DNA of 64,000 bases from positions 62,001 through 126,000 of the forward strand of contig NZ_JADYVX010000004.1 in assembly GCF_020194175.1 (NCBI RefSeq). Direction: 5' to 3'. The notes under the pieces are model-generated. The model was not told where the DNA came from and searched no databases. It worked only from the letters and a program-made list of their open reading frames with translations. Both the position numbers and the translations under genes were made by a program. Of the stretch, positions 55,427 to 64,000 are shown piece after piece. This DNA is from Bradyrhizobium sp. BRP22 (lineage in GTDB: Bacteria; Pseudomonadota; Alphaproteobacteria; Rhizobiales; Xanthobacteraceae). Each line of letters starts with the position of its first letter. Position 1 is the first letter of the stretch.

Positions 55427-56761
55427 ATGACATCAAAAAGGCAGATCGTTCTTTCGGCGCTCGTACACCCTCATGGCATCTACAAGGGGGCCTGGCGACA
55501 TCCAAACGCTGAGGCTCATCGAATTAACGACGTCGAGTACTACAAGGAGATCGCTCAGCTATGCGAGCGTGGTTTGATCGACCTGTTCTTTATTGCCGAC
55601 ACTCCGGCAGCTCGCACTGACAATCTCGAGATCTGGACGCGATCTCCACTGTTCCAGAACGTGATGGAGCCGGTGACGCTGCTTGCAGCGCTGGCTGGCG
55701 CAACGACGCGAATCGGCTTGGGAGCGACGGTCTCGACCAGCTTCTTCGAGCCCTACAACATTGCGCGTCAGTTTGCATCGCTCGACCATATCTCGGGCGG
55801 ACGGGCCGCCTGGAACGTCGTGACCTCGGCGAATGACTATGCGGCACGGAATTTCGGCCTGGATCGCTTGCCACCGCACAGCGAGCGGTATGCCAAGGCA
55901 CGGGAGTGCCTGGAGCTTGTGAAAGCCTATTGGGACACCTGGGACCAGGACGCATTCGTATTCGACAAAGAAAAGGCAGTCTACTTCGATCCCAGGAAAT
56001 TCCATGCCGTTGATCACAAGGGCAAGCATTTCACGGTGCATGGCGGCCTGAATATTGCGCGGTCTCCTCAAGGGCATCCCGTGATCATCCAGGCCGGCGC
56101 ATCGGAGAGCGGCAAGGAGCTGGCGGCGCAGACGGCCGAAATCGTCTTCGGTACCGGCGCCGAGCCAGAGGCTGCCAAGGCGTTTTACAGCGATCTCAAA
56201 GGTCGGATGCCGAAGTTTGGCCGAGATGAATCGGAGCTCTTCATCCTTGCGGGGCTGAGCACAGTTATCGGTCGGACGCGGGACGAAGCGAAGGAAAAGT
56301 TCGAATATCTGCAGTCGCTTGTTCCAGTCGAAGTGAAGGTCATGGCTTTGAGCAATGATCTCGAGGCGAATCTGCTTGATTTGCCGCTGGACGAACCGGT
56401 CCCCATCGACTGCATCCCGGCCTCATCGAATCTGCACCAGGCCTACTTCAATCAGATTGCGGATATGATCCGCAGTCAGAAACTCACCCTGCGGGAAATG
56501 GCGAACAGGTACAGCAGAGGGTCGAGAGCCATGTGTGCCACGGCCGTTGAAGTTGCCGACTTCATGCAGGAGTGGCTCGAGCAGCGGTGCTGCGATGGGT
56601 TCATGCTGTCGCCTGCCGTCGTTCCGGGCTCGCTGCGGGAGTTCATCGGTGAGGTCGTGCCGATCCTGCAGGAGCGCGGGATCTACAAGACGGCGTACAA
56701 GGGAACGACATTGAGAGAGAATCTCGGTCTCAAGCCCGTCGCAAACAAGAATTCAATATAG
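55427..56761 (+). CDS. LLM-class FMN-dependent monooxygenase, inside the ABC operon
   Basis: ATG 55427 gives 444 residues, a paralogue of the enzyme at 38910. Shared marks are FIADTPAARTDNLE, PVTLLAALAGATTRIGLGATVSTSFFEPYNIARQFASLDHISGGRAAWNVVTSAN, HSERYAKARECL and TLRENLGLKP. Lying between the binding protein and permease genes, it must be co-expressed with the importer and likely oxidises its cargo using FMNH2. Confidence 0.92.
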   Translation: MTSKRQIVLSALVHPHGIYKGAWRHPNAEAHRINDVEYYKEIAQLCERGLIDLFFIADTPAARTDNLEIWTRSPLFQNVMEPVTLLAALAGATTRIGLGATVSTSFFEPYNIARQFASLDHISGGRAAWNVVTSANDYAARNFGLDRLPPHSERYAKARECLELVKAYWDTWDQDAFVFDKEKAVYFDPRKFHAVDHKGKHFTVHGGLNIARSPQGHPVIIQAGASESGKELAAQTAEIVFGTGAEPEAAKAFYSDLKGRMPKFGRDESELFILAGLSTVIGRTRDEAKEKFEYLQSLVPVEVKVMALSNDLEANLLDLPLDEPVPIDCIPASSNLHQAYFNQIADMIRSQKLTLREMANRYSRGSRAMCATAVEVADFMQEWLEQRCCDGFMLSPAVVPGSLREFIGEVVPILQERGIYKTAYKGTTLRENLGLKPVANKNSI

Positions 56762-56767
56762 CAAACA

Positions 56768-58549
56768 GTGATCGGGGGGCCCGTGGCGTCGTCGGACCTA
56801 TCCTCGCCGAACCTTTCGGCAACGGGCAAGCCAAGCTTCCGCCTCGGATCCATCTGGCTCGCCGTGCCAGGTGTGGCATTCCTGCTGATATTCTTCCTGT
56901 GGCCGACGGTGCACATCCTCGTGTCGGCCGTGTGGGGCGACGACGGACGCTTCTCTTCGAAGGCGTTGTTTTCGGTCTTCACCTCGTCCTCCTACAGTCG
57001 CGTGATGGCGACGACATTTACTGTCGCCGTGCAGGTGACGGTATTGTGCGTTCTGATCAGTTATCCACTGGCGTACTGGCTTAGCCGACATTCGGCCCGG
57101 CGACAGCGATTGCTGATGATGCTGATCCTTTTGCCATTCTGGACCAGCGCCCTGGTCAAGAACTTTGCGTGGCTGGTCCTGCTCGGACGAAACAGCAACT
57201 TTGCACAGTTTGTTACGTCCATGGGTGGTGCGGGCGATCGCCTGTTGTTCAACAGGACGGTCGTTCTGTTCGGCATCGTGCACACCCTCGTCCCCCTGTG
57301 CGTCATTGCGATGATGCCGACGTTCAATCAGGTGAACAAGTCGCTGCTCTCCGCCGCGACGACGCTTGGCGCAAGCCCGACGCAAGCGTTCTGGCGGATT
57401 TTTCTTCCTCTCTCAATGCGAGGAGTTGCGACCGCGGGCTTGATGATCTTCGTCACGTCACTGGGCTTCTTCATCACTCCGTCGCTTCTCGGAAGTCCTC
57501 GCGAGACGATGGTAGGACAGCTTATCATTGAACAGATCAATGAGTTGCAGAACCTTCAGCAGGGCAGCGCGTTTGGCGTGGTCCTGCTGGTCGGGGCGAT
57601 TATTGGAGTCATCCTGTTCGATCGCATTTTCGGCCTCTCGGGCGTGGCGGGTGGAAGCGGGAATTCGCAACCGGACGATCGCGTTCGGCGCTTCGGCCTA
57701 TGGCTGTGCAGCCGCATCGGCAACATGCTCGACCCGGTGGCCCGCGGTTACCGTGATACGTTTCGCGGCCTTCCGGGGTCTCGGCTCTTGGGGGCCTATA
57801 GCCTGCTCGTGATCGCCCTCTTGCTTGTTCCCGTGGTTGCGATCATTCCCATGGCGTTCACAAGTGGCAGCTTCCTCGCCTTTCCACCGCCTGGCTTCAG
57901 TCTGCGCTGGTTCGAAACCTACTTCGCGTCGCCTATCTGGATGGCCGCCACTGCTCGATCGTTTGGAATTGGGTTGGCATGCGCGGCTCTGACTATCGTC
58001 GTTGCGGCAACTGTCGCTTTTGCAGTCGTTCGATCCAGGAGCCGGCTGGCTGGCGCCATCTTTATTTTCTTTATGTCGCCAATGATCGTGCCTCACCTCG
58101 TTATCTCGATCGGCCTGTTCTATCTCTTCGCACAAATGTCGCTGATCGCGACTGACATCGGCCTCGTGCTTGGCCATAGCGTGATTGCGACGCCGGTCGT
58201 ATTCATTGTCGTTCTATCAACGTTGCGCGGGCACGACTGGCGGCTGGATGACGCCGCCCTCACGCTGGGGGCGACGCCGCGAAGAGCGTTTTTCAGGGTG
58301 ACATTGCCGCTGATCAGTGGAGGCATTGCTGCCGGACTCATTACGGCATTTCTCATATCTTTTGAGGAACTCACGATCGCCTTGTTCATCGGCGGCGGAC
58401 TCGTTACAACGCTGCCCAAGCAGCTGTGGAGCGACATCTTCCTCCAGATCAACCCAACGTTAGCCGCGGCATCGGTTGTGGTTCTTGGCGTCGTGACGGT
58501 CCTCTTCTTGCTCATGGAGGTCATCAGCTACTGGCGAAAGCCTGCTTGA
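56768..58549 (+). CDS. Fused two-domain ABC permease (PotB-PotC type)
   Basis: This 593-residue protein carries two BPD_transp_1 domains in one chain. The first EAA loop is AATTLGASPTQAFWRIFLPLSMRGVATAG (about 195-223) and the second DAALTLGATPRRAFFRVTLPLISGGIAAG (about 495-523), joined by a linker with RVRRFGLWLCSRIGNMLD. One polypeptide thus forms the whole channel, unlike the split pair at 46366-48032. GTG start at 56768; GTG 56783 is possible. Confidence 0.92.
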   Translation: MIGGPVASSDLSSPNLSATGKPSFRLGSIWLAVPGVAFLLIFFLWPTVHILVSAVWGDDGRFSSKALFSVFTSSSYSRVMATTFTVAVQVTVLCVLISYPLAYWLSRHSARRQRLLMMLILLPFWTSALVKNFAWLVLLGRNSNFAQFVTSMGGAGDRLLFNRTVVLFGIVHTLVPLCVIAMMPTFNQVNKSLLSAATTLGASPTQAFWRIFLPLSMRGVATAGLMIFVTSLGFFITPSLLGSPRETMVGQLIIEQINELQNLQQGSAFGVVLLVGAIIGVILFDRIFGLSGVAGGSGNSQPDDRVRRFGLWLCSRIGNMLDPVARGYRDTFRGLPGSRLLGAYSLLVIALLLVPVVAIIPMAFTSGSFLAFPPPGFSLRWFETYFASPIWMAATARSFGIGLACAALTIVVAATVAFAVVRSRSRLAGAIFIFFMSPMIVPHLVISIGLFYLFAQMSLIATDIGLVLGHSVIATPVVFIVVLSTLRGHDWRLDDAALTLGATPRRAFFRVTLPLISGGIAAGLITAFLISFEELTIALFIGGGLVTTLPKQLWSDIFLQINPTLAAASVVVLGVVTVLFLLMEVISYWRKPA

Positions 58550-58685
58550 CCGCGCCCATTGAGGCCGGTGTATAAAAAGGAGCATCGGATAGCGGAAGCA
58601 GGGATGCGGGTATCTAAGCCTTCTTGGAACGACTCGCATACAGAGAGCTGACCCGCGATACCGGCGGCGGAATCGCGGATCAACA

Positions 58686-59639
58686 ATGCGTTTTACTTTG
58701 AGACAGCTGGAATACTTCGTAGCTGCCGGGGAGACCGGAAGCATCACGCTCGCTTCCGAACGCATCAACATCTCGCAGCCGTCGATCTCAACCGCCATCT
58801 CGCATCTGGAGAAGGAGTTGGGCGTTCAGCTTTTCGTTCGCCAGCACGCGCTGGGCCTTTCATTGACGCCGGCTGGGCGCAGTCTGCTCCGGGAGGCGAA
58901 GAATGTGTTGAATCAGGCCGAGCAGCTTTACTCCGTAGCATCTGATGTCGGCGAGCAGATCCGTGGTCAGATCACGGTTGGTTGCCTTGTAACGCTGGCG
59001 CCAATGGTCATGCCGGAACTGGCACACTCCTTCACGACTGCGTTTCCTGCGACGCAGATCAGGCACATCGAGCTCAATCAGGAGCAACTCCTCGAAGGAT
59101 TACGCTGCGCCGAAATCGATGTCGTCATAACGTACGACCTGCAGATTCCATCCGGGATCGCTTTCACGCCGCTCGCTCAGCTACCGGTGCACGTCGTGGT
59201 CAGCGACAAGCACAGGTTCGCGTCCAAGTCGGCTGTCTCTCTCGCTGAGCTCGTCGACGAGCCGTTTCTATTGCTGGATCTGCCGCTGAGCCGGGAGTAC
59301 TTCCTCGCGCTATTCATGGGCGAGGGGCTCGAGCCCCGAATAGAAGCGCGCTCGGCTTATCAGGACGTTATCCGGACCATGGTCGCGAATGGTTACGGCT
59401 ATACGCTGGCCAATGTGAGGCCGAGGGCCAATACGGCGCTGGACGGTCGAAAGGTTGTCAGGGTGAAACTCGCCGGGGAATACCGGCCGATGGTGATCGG
59501 CGTCGCGACCTTGGCGCAACTCACGAAATCTCGCCTGATCGAGACGTTTCAAGCGCATTGCCAAGCCTTGATTTCCGAAGAATACATCCCTGGGATGGTT
59601 GCCCCCCGCGCCGATCGCCCGACCTCTGGAGCGACCTGA
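58686..59639 (+). CDS. LysR-family regulator of the second transport operon
   Basis: The 317-residue protein has the LysR winged helix (RQLEYFVAAGETGSITLASERINISQPSISTAISHLEKELG at about 6-47) and the effector domain with PFLLLDLPLSREYFLALF, as in the paralogue at 41887. It lies downstream of, and in the same direction as, the ABC-LLM operon, so it may be co-transcribed or have its own promoter in the 136-bp gap. Confidence 0.92.
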   Translation: MRFTLRQLEYFVAAGETGSITLASERINISQPSISTAISHLEKELGVQLFVRQHALGLSLTPAGRSLLREAKNVLNQAEQLYSVASDVGEQIRGQITVGCLVTLAPMVMPELAHSFTTAFPATQIRHIELNQEQLLEGLRCAEIDVVITYDLQIPSGIAFTPLAQLPVHVVVSDKHRFASKSAVSLAELVDEPFLLLDLPLSREYFLALFMGEGLEPRIEARSAYQDVIRTMVANGYGYTLANVRPRANTALDGRKVVRVKLAGEYRPMVIGVATLAQLTKSRLIETFQAHCQALISEEYIPGMVAPRADRPTSGAT

Positions 59640-60243
59640 GCGGAAACAGCGGCCCTTCTTGGCGTCGCTCGTGCCTAGTTCAGGGGCAGTGCTGCAAACA
59701 ATTTGAGCCTGCTTAGGGAAAACGGAAGGCGCGCTTCGCAAAAGCGCATTGGTCCGCATCCGTCAGCTTCGGTAGATTGAGTCTTAACGCCAGGTCACAC
59801 TGTAACTCTGTTGATTGTCCCGGGTGTCGAGATGATAGCAGCGTTTATGAAGCAATACCGAAGAACGGTTCTGCCCCGCCTTATCAGGTTCGTTCACAAC
59901 TTGATGCCGCATCCGCCTGTAGTCTGACGTCGGCTACAGGGAGGCGGCTGCTTCGTGCCTCTGAAGAACGCGATTGTCGCTTAGTACTCTTCTCGAGGCG
60001 CGCGCAATCAAGCTGCGTCCCAAATCACCTGAGCCTTGGATTATACGGACATGCACAGCTCTGTTGGTGCAGGCACGCGATCAATCTTTCCGAAGCGGAA
60101 GATACGAATTCCGTAATTGCGTAGTGTGAGTGCCCCTCCCTAGCATTACCCCACTACGTAGCGTCAGAACCAAAGCCGCGATTTGCAATGGTTTACAATT
60201 TGCAGCGTTGTACGGCGCACGTTTCGCAAATTTGGGATTTCCA
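59640..60243. other. Long intergenic region, no gene recognised
   Basis: About 600 bp. I read both strands and found no frame with family resemblance; stops are frequent in the frames that look least biased. It should hold the promoter of the aldolase gene near its right end. Confidence 0.4.
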
Positions 60244-60990
60244 ATGGAAACGAACACGACCGTCTCCGACGAGCGTCAACTGAGAATTGACCTTGCGGCC
60301 GCATTTCGCCTGTTCGCCAAGTTGGGCATGCATGAAGCCGTCGCGAACCATTTCAGTGCGGCGGTTTCGACCGACGGTCGCAAGTTCCTGATGAATCCAA
60401 AGTGGCGGCACTTCTCGCGAATCAAAGCAAGCGATCTGGTGCTCTTTGATCTTGATGCAGAGGACTCGCGCGGGAGGCAGCAGGACGTCGACCCGACTGC
60501 GTGGTCGATCCACAGCCAGATGCACAGACTTCTTCCACAAGCGCGGGTCGTGCTTCATCTTCATCCGCCCTTCGTCACGACCATCGCCTCGCTCGCCAAT
60601 CCCGAGATAAAGCCGATCGATCAGAACACCGCCCGATACTTCAATCGCGTGGCCTTGGACTCATCATATTCCGGTATGGCCGACAGCGAACAAGAAGGCG
60701 CCCGTCTCGCCAGGCTGTTGGGCAATCGCTCGCGGCTTATGATGGGGAATCATGGCGTCATGATTGCTGCGAGGACCGTCGGCGAGGCGTTCGACGACAT
60801 GTACACCATAGAGCGCGCTTGCCAGACGCTTGTGCAGGCCTACTCGACCGGACAGCCGCTGAAGGTGCTGCCCGATGACGTCGCAGAGCGCACCGCGCAA
60901 GACTGGGAAGGTATCGCGGACTTCTCCGAAGCCCACTTCGCGGAGATGAAGGAGCTGCTGAATGTGGAGGATCCTTCTTACGCACATTAA
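60244..60990 (+). CDS. Class II aldolase/adducin family protein
   Basis: ATG 60244 gives 248 residues. Family marks are LAAAFRLFAKLGMHEAVANHFSAAV, the zinc-binding pair in VVLHLHPPFVTTIA (His-X-His) and MMGNHGVMIAARTVGEAFDDMYTIERAC with the third His. It is probably a metal-dependent aldolase or decarboxylase acting on sugar-acid-like intermediates. Confidence 0.92.
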   Translation: METNTTVSDERQLRIDLAAAFRLFAKLGMHEAVANHFSAAVSTDGRKFLMNPKWRHFSRIKASDLVLFDLDAEDSRGRQQDVDPTAWSIHSQMHRLLPQARVVLHLHPPFVTTIASLANPEIKPIDQNTARYFNRVALDSSYSGMADSEQEGARLARLLGNRSRLMMGNHGVMIAARTVGEAFDDMYTIERACQTLVQAYSTGQPLKVLPDDVAERTAQDWEGIADFSEAHFAEMKELLNVEDPSYAH

Positions 60991-61152
60991 TCGGTCGCCT
61001 GAGGAGCGCGGGAGGCGAGGCGTTCACATAGGCCTGGCCTGATCACTGGGAAGCCAGAAGATAATGTCCGAGTATCGGGGCGTCACTTAAAGCATCGATA
61101 GATCATTGGTCCGGCCGCGGATCATGTCAGGCGGTCAGGAGTGGATACATAA

Positions 61153-62430
61153 ATGTCGATCGAGCGCGTAGACACGATTGTGGTCGGCGGAGGCCAGGCT
61201 AGCCTCGCCATGAGTGAGCACCTCAGCCTGGCAGGCGTGCCGCACGTGGTACTGGAACGGCACCGGATTGCCGAGCGATGGCGCTCCGCCAGGTGGGACT
61301 CGTTGGTGGCAAATGGTCCTGCGTGGCATGACCGATTTCCGAATCTGGAGTTTCCTAGATCTCACCCCGACTCGTTTCCCTCGAAGGAAAGCGTTGCGGA
61401 CTATTTCGTATCATATGCGGAAATGATCGCAGCTCCCGTGCGATGCGGGGTTGAAGTGACGTCTGTCGAAAGAATCGCAGGGAAGCCGGGCCTGCGAGTC
61501 AAGACATCGTCGGGCGAACTGGAAGCGATGAATGTGGTCGCTGCGACCGGAGCATTTCAAGTGCCTATCGTTCCGGAAATCGTCCCGGCAAGTCCAGACA
61601 TTACGCAATTGCATTCCAGTCATTATCGCAATCCTGGCCAATTGCCGAATGGAGCCGTCCTGGTCGTTGGGGCGGGATCCTCTAGTGGCCAGATCGCTGA
61701 CGAGCTTTTGCGTTCGGGAAGGCGGGTGTACCTATCGGTCGGGCCGCATGAACGTCCGCCGCGGGCCTACCGGGGGCGCGATTTCTGTTGGTGGCTGGGT
61801 GTCCTGGGGAAATGGGACATGGAAACGAAGCTGCCCGGTACTGAGCACGTAACGATCGCGGTGAGCGGCGCGCGCGGCGGTCACACCGTTGATTTCCGGC
61901 GTCTTGCGGCCGAGGGAATGCATCTCGTGGGCTCTACGAAGTCGTACGATCGAGGCAGAGTTCTGTTTGCAGGCGACCTCGCGGCCAATATCGCTCTGGG
62001 CGATGCGTCCTACATGGCGCTGCTCGACGAAGCCGATGCCTATGTCGATCGCTTTGGACTTGACCTTCCGACCGAGCCGGAAGCTCGCGAGGTCAGGCCG
62101 GATCCGGACTGCATGGTCAGCCCCATGCTCGAACTGGATCTGGCCGGGGCCGGCGTCAAATCGATCATTTGGGCAACCGGCTTCGCGACGGACTATAGCT
62201 GGCTGAAGGTGAGCGTCTTTGACGAGTCCGGAAAGCCGAAGCACCAACGTGGCGTGTCTTCCGAACCCGGAATCTACTTTCTTGGGTTGCCTTGGCAGTC
62301 CCGCAGGGGTTCCGCGTTCATCTGGGGAGTCTGGCACGACGCGAAGCATCTTGCTGATCGCATATCCACGCGACGGCGTTATCTCGACTACGATGCATCG
62401 GCTCGGTGCTCGGTCAAGTGTGCCACCTAG
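61153..62430 (+). CDS. Flavin-containing monooxygenase-like oxidoreductase
   Basis: The 425-residue protein has the FAD site TIVVGGGQASLAMSEHLSLAGV, the FMO-like stretch RWDSLVANGPAWHDRFP, the NADP site VLVVGAGSSSGQIADELLRSG and the ending ATGFATDYSWLKV. These enzymes N-, S- or Baeyer-Villiger-oxygenate small substrates. It is followed by a repeat element, then ridA. Confidence 0.9.
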   Translation: MSIERVDTIVVGGGQASLAMSEHLSLAGVPHVVLERHRIAERWRSARWDSLVANGPAWHDRFPNLEFPRSHPDSFPSKESVADYFVSYAEMIAAPVRCGVEVTSVERIAGKPGLRVKTSSGELEAMNVVAATGAFQVPIVPEIVPASPDITQLHSSHYRNPGQLPNGAVLVVGAGSSSGQIADELLRSGRRVYLSVGPHERPPRAYRGRDFCWWLGVLGKWDMETKLPGTEHVTIAVSGARGGHTVDFRRLAAEGMHLVGSTKSYDRGRVLFAGDLAANIALGDASYMALLDEADAYVDRFGLDLPTEPEAREVRPDPDCMVSPMLELDLAGAGVKSIIWATGFATDYSWLKVSVFDESGKPKHQRGVSSEPGIYFLGLPWQSRRGSAFIWGVWHDAKHLADRISTRRRYLDYDASARCSVKCAT

Positions 62431-62431
62431 G

Positions 62432-62504
62432 GCATGATCCGGAAACGTGGAGACCGGTTTTCCCTTGCGATGAACGCGAAGCGCTTGCGTGGCGATCATG
62501 CTCC
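62432..62504 (+). repeat. Dispersed repeat with GCATGATC termini, copy 2
   Basis: It starts two bases after the monooxygenase stop and has the terminal pair GCATGATC / GATCATGC. It is in direct orientation with copy 3 at 63726; the two flank ridA and DUF1028. Confidence 0.85.
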
Positions 62505-62632
62505 AGAGGTGCCATGGCAAGCGTCTTGCATCCGTTCAGCCATGTGTCGCGGTGGGTGCCTGGCCGAAGGATGTCGGATAGACTCCATGCCAAAATAACG
62601 TTGGTCGGCTGTTATGGGAGATGGAAAGATCG

Positions 62633-63049
62633 ATGGTTCATACTCGAATTCGCAAGTTCAACACCAAGGACACATATCCGGAGCAAAAGCTCGATAACGA
62701 TCTTTGCCAGGCGGTGGTTACGACCGGAGGGAAGATCGTGTGGCTGCGAGGACAGTGTCCTCAGAACCTCGATGATGCGAAGAATATCGAGAGTCACGAT
62801 CCAGTCGAGCAGACCCACAAGGTCATGCAGAACATCAAGCAGCTGCTTGAGGAAGCAGGCGGTGGCATGGAGCATCTCGTCAAGGTCGTCGTCTACCTCA
62901 CCGACGTTCGCCACCGGGAAGCGGTATATCGGACCATGGGCGAGTACATCAAAGGCGTGCATCCTGTGTCGACGGGGCTTGTCGTACAGGCTCTGGCGCG
63001 TCCGGAATGGCTTGTCGAAATCGACGGTACAGCAGTTATTCCGGAATAG
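62633..63049 (+). CDS. RidA-family protein
   Basis: ATG 62633 gives 138 residues (MVHTRIRKFNT); ATG 62621 is an alternative. The YjgF/RidA fold is shown by EQTHKVMQNIKQLLEEAGGGMEHLVKVVVYLTDVRHREAVYRTMGEYI. The usual Arg near the end is replaced by the VVQALARPEWLVEIDGTAVI context, where Arg is present in LARPEW. RidA proteins hydrolyse reactive enamines/imines, or related imines in nitrogen catabolism. The next gene starts three bases after its stop. Confidence 0.92.
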   Translation: MVHTRIRKFNTKDTYPEQKLDNDLCQAVVTTGGKIVWLRGQCPQNLDDAKNIESHDPVEQTHKVMQNIKQLLEEAGGGMEHLVKVVVYLTDVRHREAVYRTMGEYIKGVHPVSTGLVVQALARPEWLVEIDGTAVIPE

Positions 63050-63052
63050 AAC

Positions 63053-63727
63053 ATGACCTTTTCGCTTGTCGCGCGTTGCGCTGAAACCGGAATGTTTGGC
63101 GTAGCCATCTCATCGTCATCACCGGCCGTCGCGGCTCGCTGCTCATTTGCGCAGGCGAGCGTGGGGGCGGTGGCGACGCAGAATGTCACAGATCCAACTT
63201 TGGGCCCTATGGGCCTCGAGGCTCTAGCGCGCGGCCTTTCCGCCGAGGAGGCGATCGCGGAGGTGAAAAAGCGCGGACATTTCATCGAGTTTCGACAAGT
63301 CCTCATCGTCGACAAGTCAGGTCGTTCCGCGATCCACTCGGGTGATAAATCGCTCGGAATTTGGAGCCAGGCGCAGGCCGAAGATGTGGCGTCGGGGGGC
63401 AATCTCCTCGCGCACGAAGACGTTCCGAAGATGATTGTCAGCGCGTTTTTGGGGTCAACCGGTCACCTGGGCGATCGGCTCCTTGCAGCTCTTCGGGCGG
63501 GCTTGTCGGCCGGCGGGGAGGCTGGTCCGATACATTCCGCAGGTCTCAAAGTCGTCGATAAGGTCAGCTGGCCGGTTGTGGATCTGAGGTGCGATTGGAC
63601 GATGGAATGCCCGATTGAAGCCGTTGCGTCCGCGTGGGCAGTCTATAAGCCGCAGCTCAACGACTACGTTAAGCGTGCGCTTGATCCTCGATCGGCACCG
63701 TCTTATGGCGTTCCCGGCGATCGCTAG
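63053..63727 (+). CDS. DUF1028 family protein (Ntn-hydrolase-like fold)
   Basis: The 224-residue protein begins TFSLVARCAETGMFGVAISSSSPAVAARCSFAQASVGAVATQNVTDPTLG, the DUF1028 start, where Thr2 could be the N-terminal nucleophile after Met removal. This family commonly accompanies RidA and aminohydrolase genes. Its function is not established. Confidence 0.92.
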   Translation: MTFSLVARCAETGMFGVAISSSSPAVAARCSFAQASVGAVATQNVTDPTLGPMGLEALARGLSAEEAIAEVKKRGHFIEFRQVLIVDKSGRSAIHSGDKSLGIWSQAQAEDVASGGNLLAHEDVPKMIVSAFLGSTGHLGDRLLAALRAGLSAGGEAGPIHSAGLKVVDKVSWPVVDLRCDWTMECPIEAVASAWAVYKPQLNDYVKRALDPRSAPSYGVPGDR

Positions 63728-63799
63728 AGTATGATCCGGAAAAGTGGAGACCGGCTTTCCCTCGCGACAAGCGCGTAGCGTTTGCGCGGAGATCGCTCA
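63726..63799 (+). repeat. Dispersed repeat with (GC)ATGATC termini, copy 3
   Basis: It begins within the DUF1028 stop codon (AGAGTATGATCCGGAAAAGTGGAGACCGG) and has the same body as copies 1 and 2. Confidence 0.8.
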
Positions 63800-64000
63800 T
63801 CATCTTCTCCTGTTTTGTTGCGCGGTCCGCCAGACTGACTGAAGCGCATGAAGCAGCCGGGCAGGCTGCCGGCCGCTATCGCAGTGAGGCCGATCGTAGC
63901 TCTCGTCTCCCGATCGCTGGCGGTGTTCGCCGCACAGGTCGAAGTCAGACCCGGAGAACCGGCGTTAAGGCATGCTCTCGAAATGAACGAGCTCAAAGAC
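63800..64000. other. Right edge, unassigned
   Basis: A plus-strand frame from ATG 63848 (MKQPGRLPAAIAVRPIVALV...) stays open to the edge, and a minus-strand frame is also open. Neither resembles a family I know over this short length. Confidence 0.3.

Noticed and set aside
59777..60124. Plus-strand frame of 115 codons in the gap before the aldolase gene
   Set aside because: No ribosome site, unusual amino-acid composition and no resemblance to any family.
34461..64000. Search for integrase, transposase or IS ends in the accessory block
   Set aside because: None was seen; island status rests only on gene content and the tRNA position.

Overview
The window is high-GC alphaproteobacterial DNA, most like Bradyrhizobium or a close relative in the Nitrobacteraceae. 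Three things point there: the porin at 9.5 kb (start and mature N-terminus typical of Bradyrhizobium porins), the small Omp31-like barrel at 1.2 kb, and several dispersed palindromic elements of the kind scattered through Bradyrhizobium genomes. The core block murA - DUF2948 - hisD - UPF0262 - LMW phosphatase - maf - yacG - tRNA-Phe (28.9-34.5 kb) is a Rhizobiales housekeeping arrangement.

Region by region. 0-9.2 kb: a cut-off membrane sensor, an outer-membrane barrel, small regulators, an XRE-cupin regulator, a branched-chain-type ABC binding protein divergent from an Ldh-family dehydrogenase/PNPOx-like pair, a serine-hydrolase-fold protein and a MarR regulator. 9.5-15.2 kb: porin, a frameshifted membrane acyltransferase and a frameshifted TctC-type binding protein. 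15.5-19.3 kb: a periplasmic oxidation operon: copper chaperone PCu(A)C, a PQQ alcohol dehydrogenase carrying the Asp-X-Asp lanthanide signature, cytochrome c and an unknown exported protein. 19.5-28.9 kb: membrane proteins, an RTX repeat protein with a frameshift in a G tract, tRNA-Thr, a cNMP-binding/thioredoxin-reductase-like flavoprotein with a UBP zinc finger, a chloroperoxidase-like hydrolase and a TetR/SDR divergent pair.

Right of tRNA-Phe (34.5-64 kb) the content changes to catabolic and transport genes. There are three complete ABC importers: one nitrate/sulfonate type and two polyamine type. Two are linked to LLM flavin monooxygenases. Around them lie a type II dehydroquinase, a hydroxyacid dehydrogenase, an HpaB/HpaC monooxygenase pair, an M20 hydrolase - quinone reductase - GlcG - GST run, a class II aldolase, a flavoprotein monooxygenase, RidA and DUF1028, with GntR and two paralogous LysR regulators. 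The block looks like a patchwork for uptake and oxidative breakdown of nitrogen-, sulfur- or aromatic-containing small molecules. Its substrates cannot be read from sequence alone. No integrase, transposase or CRISPR array was seen.

Three genes (acyltransferase, TctC-like, RTX) are each broken by one base in or beside a G/C run. This may mean assembly indels rather than real pseudogenes, although the RTX tract could also be phase-variable.
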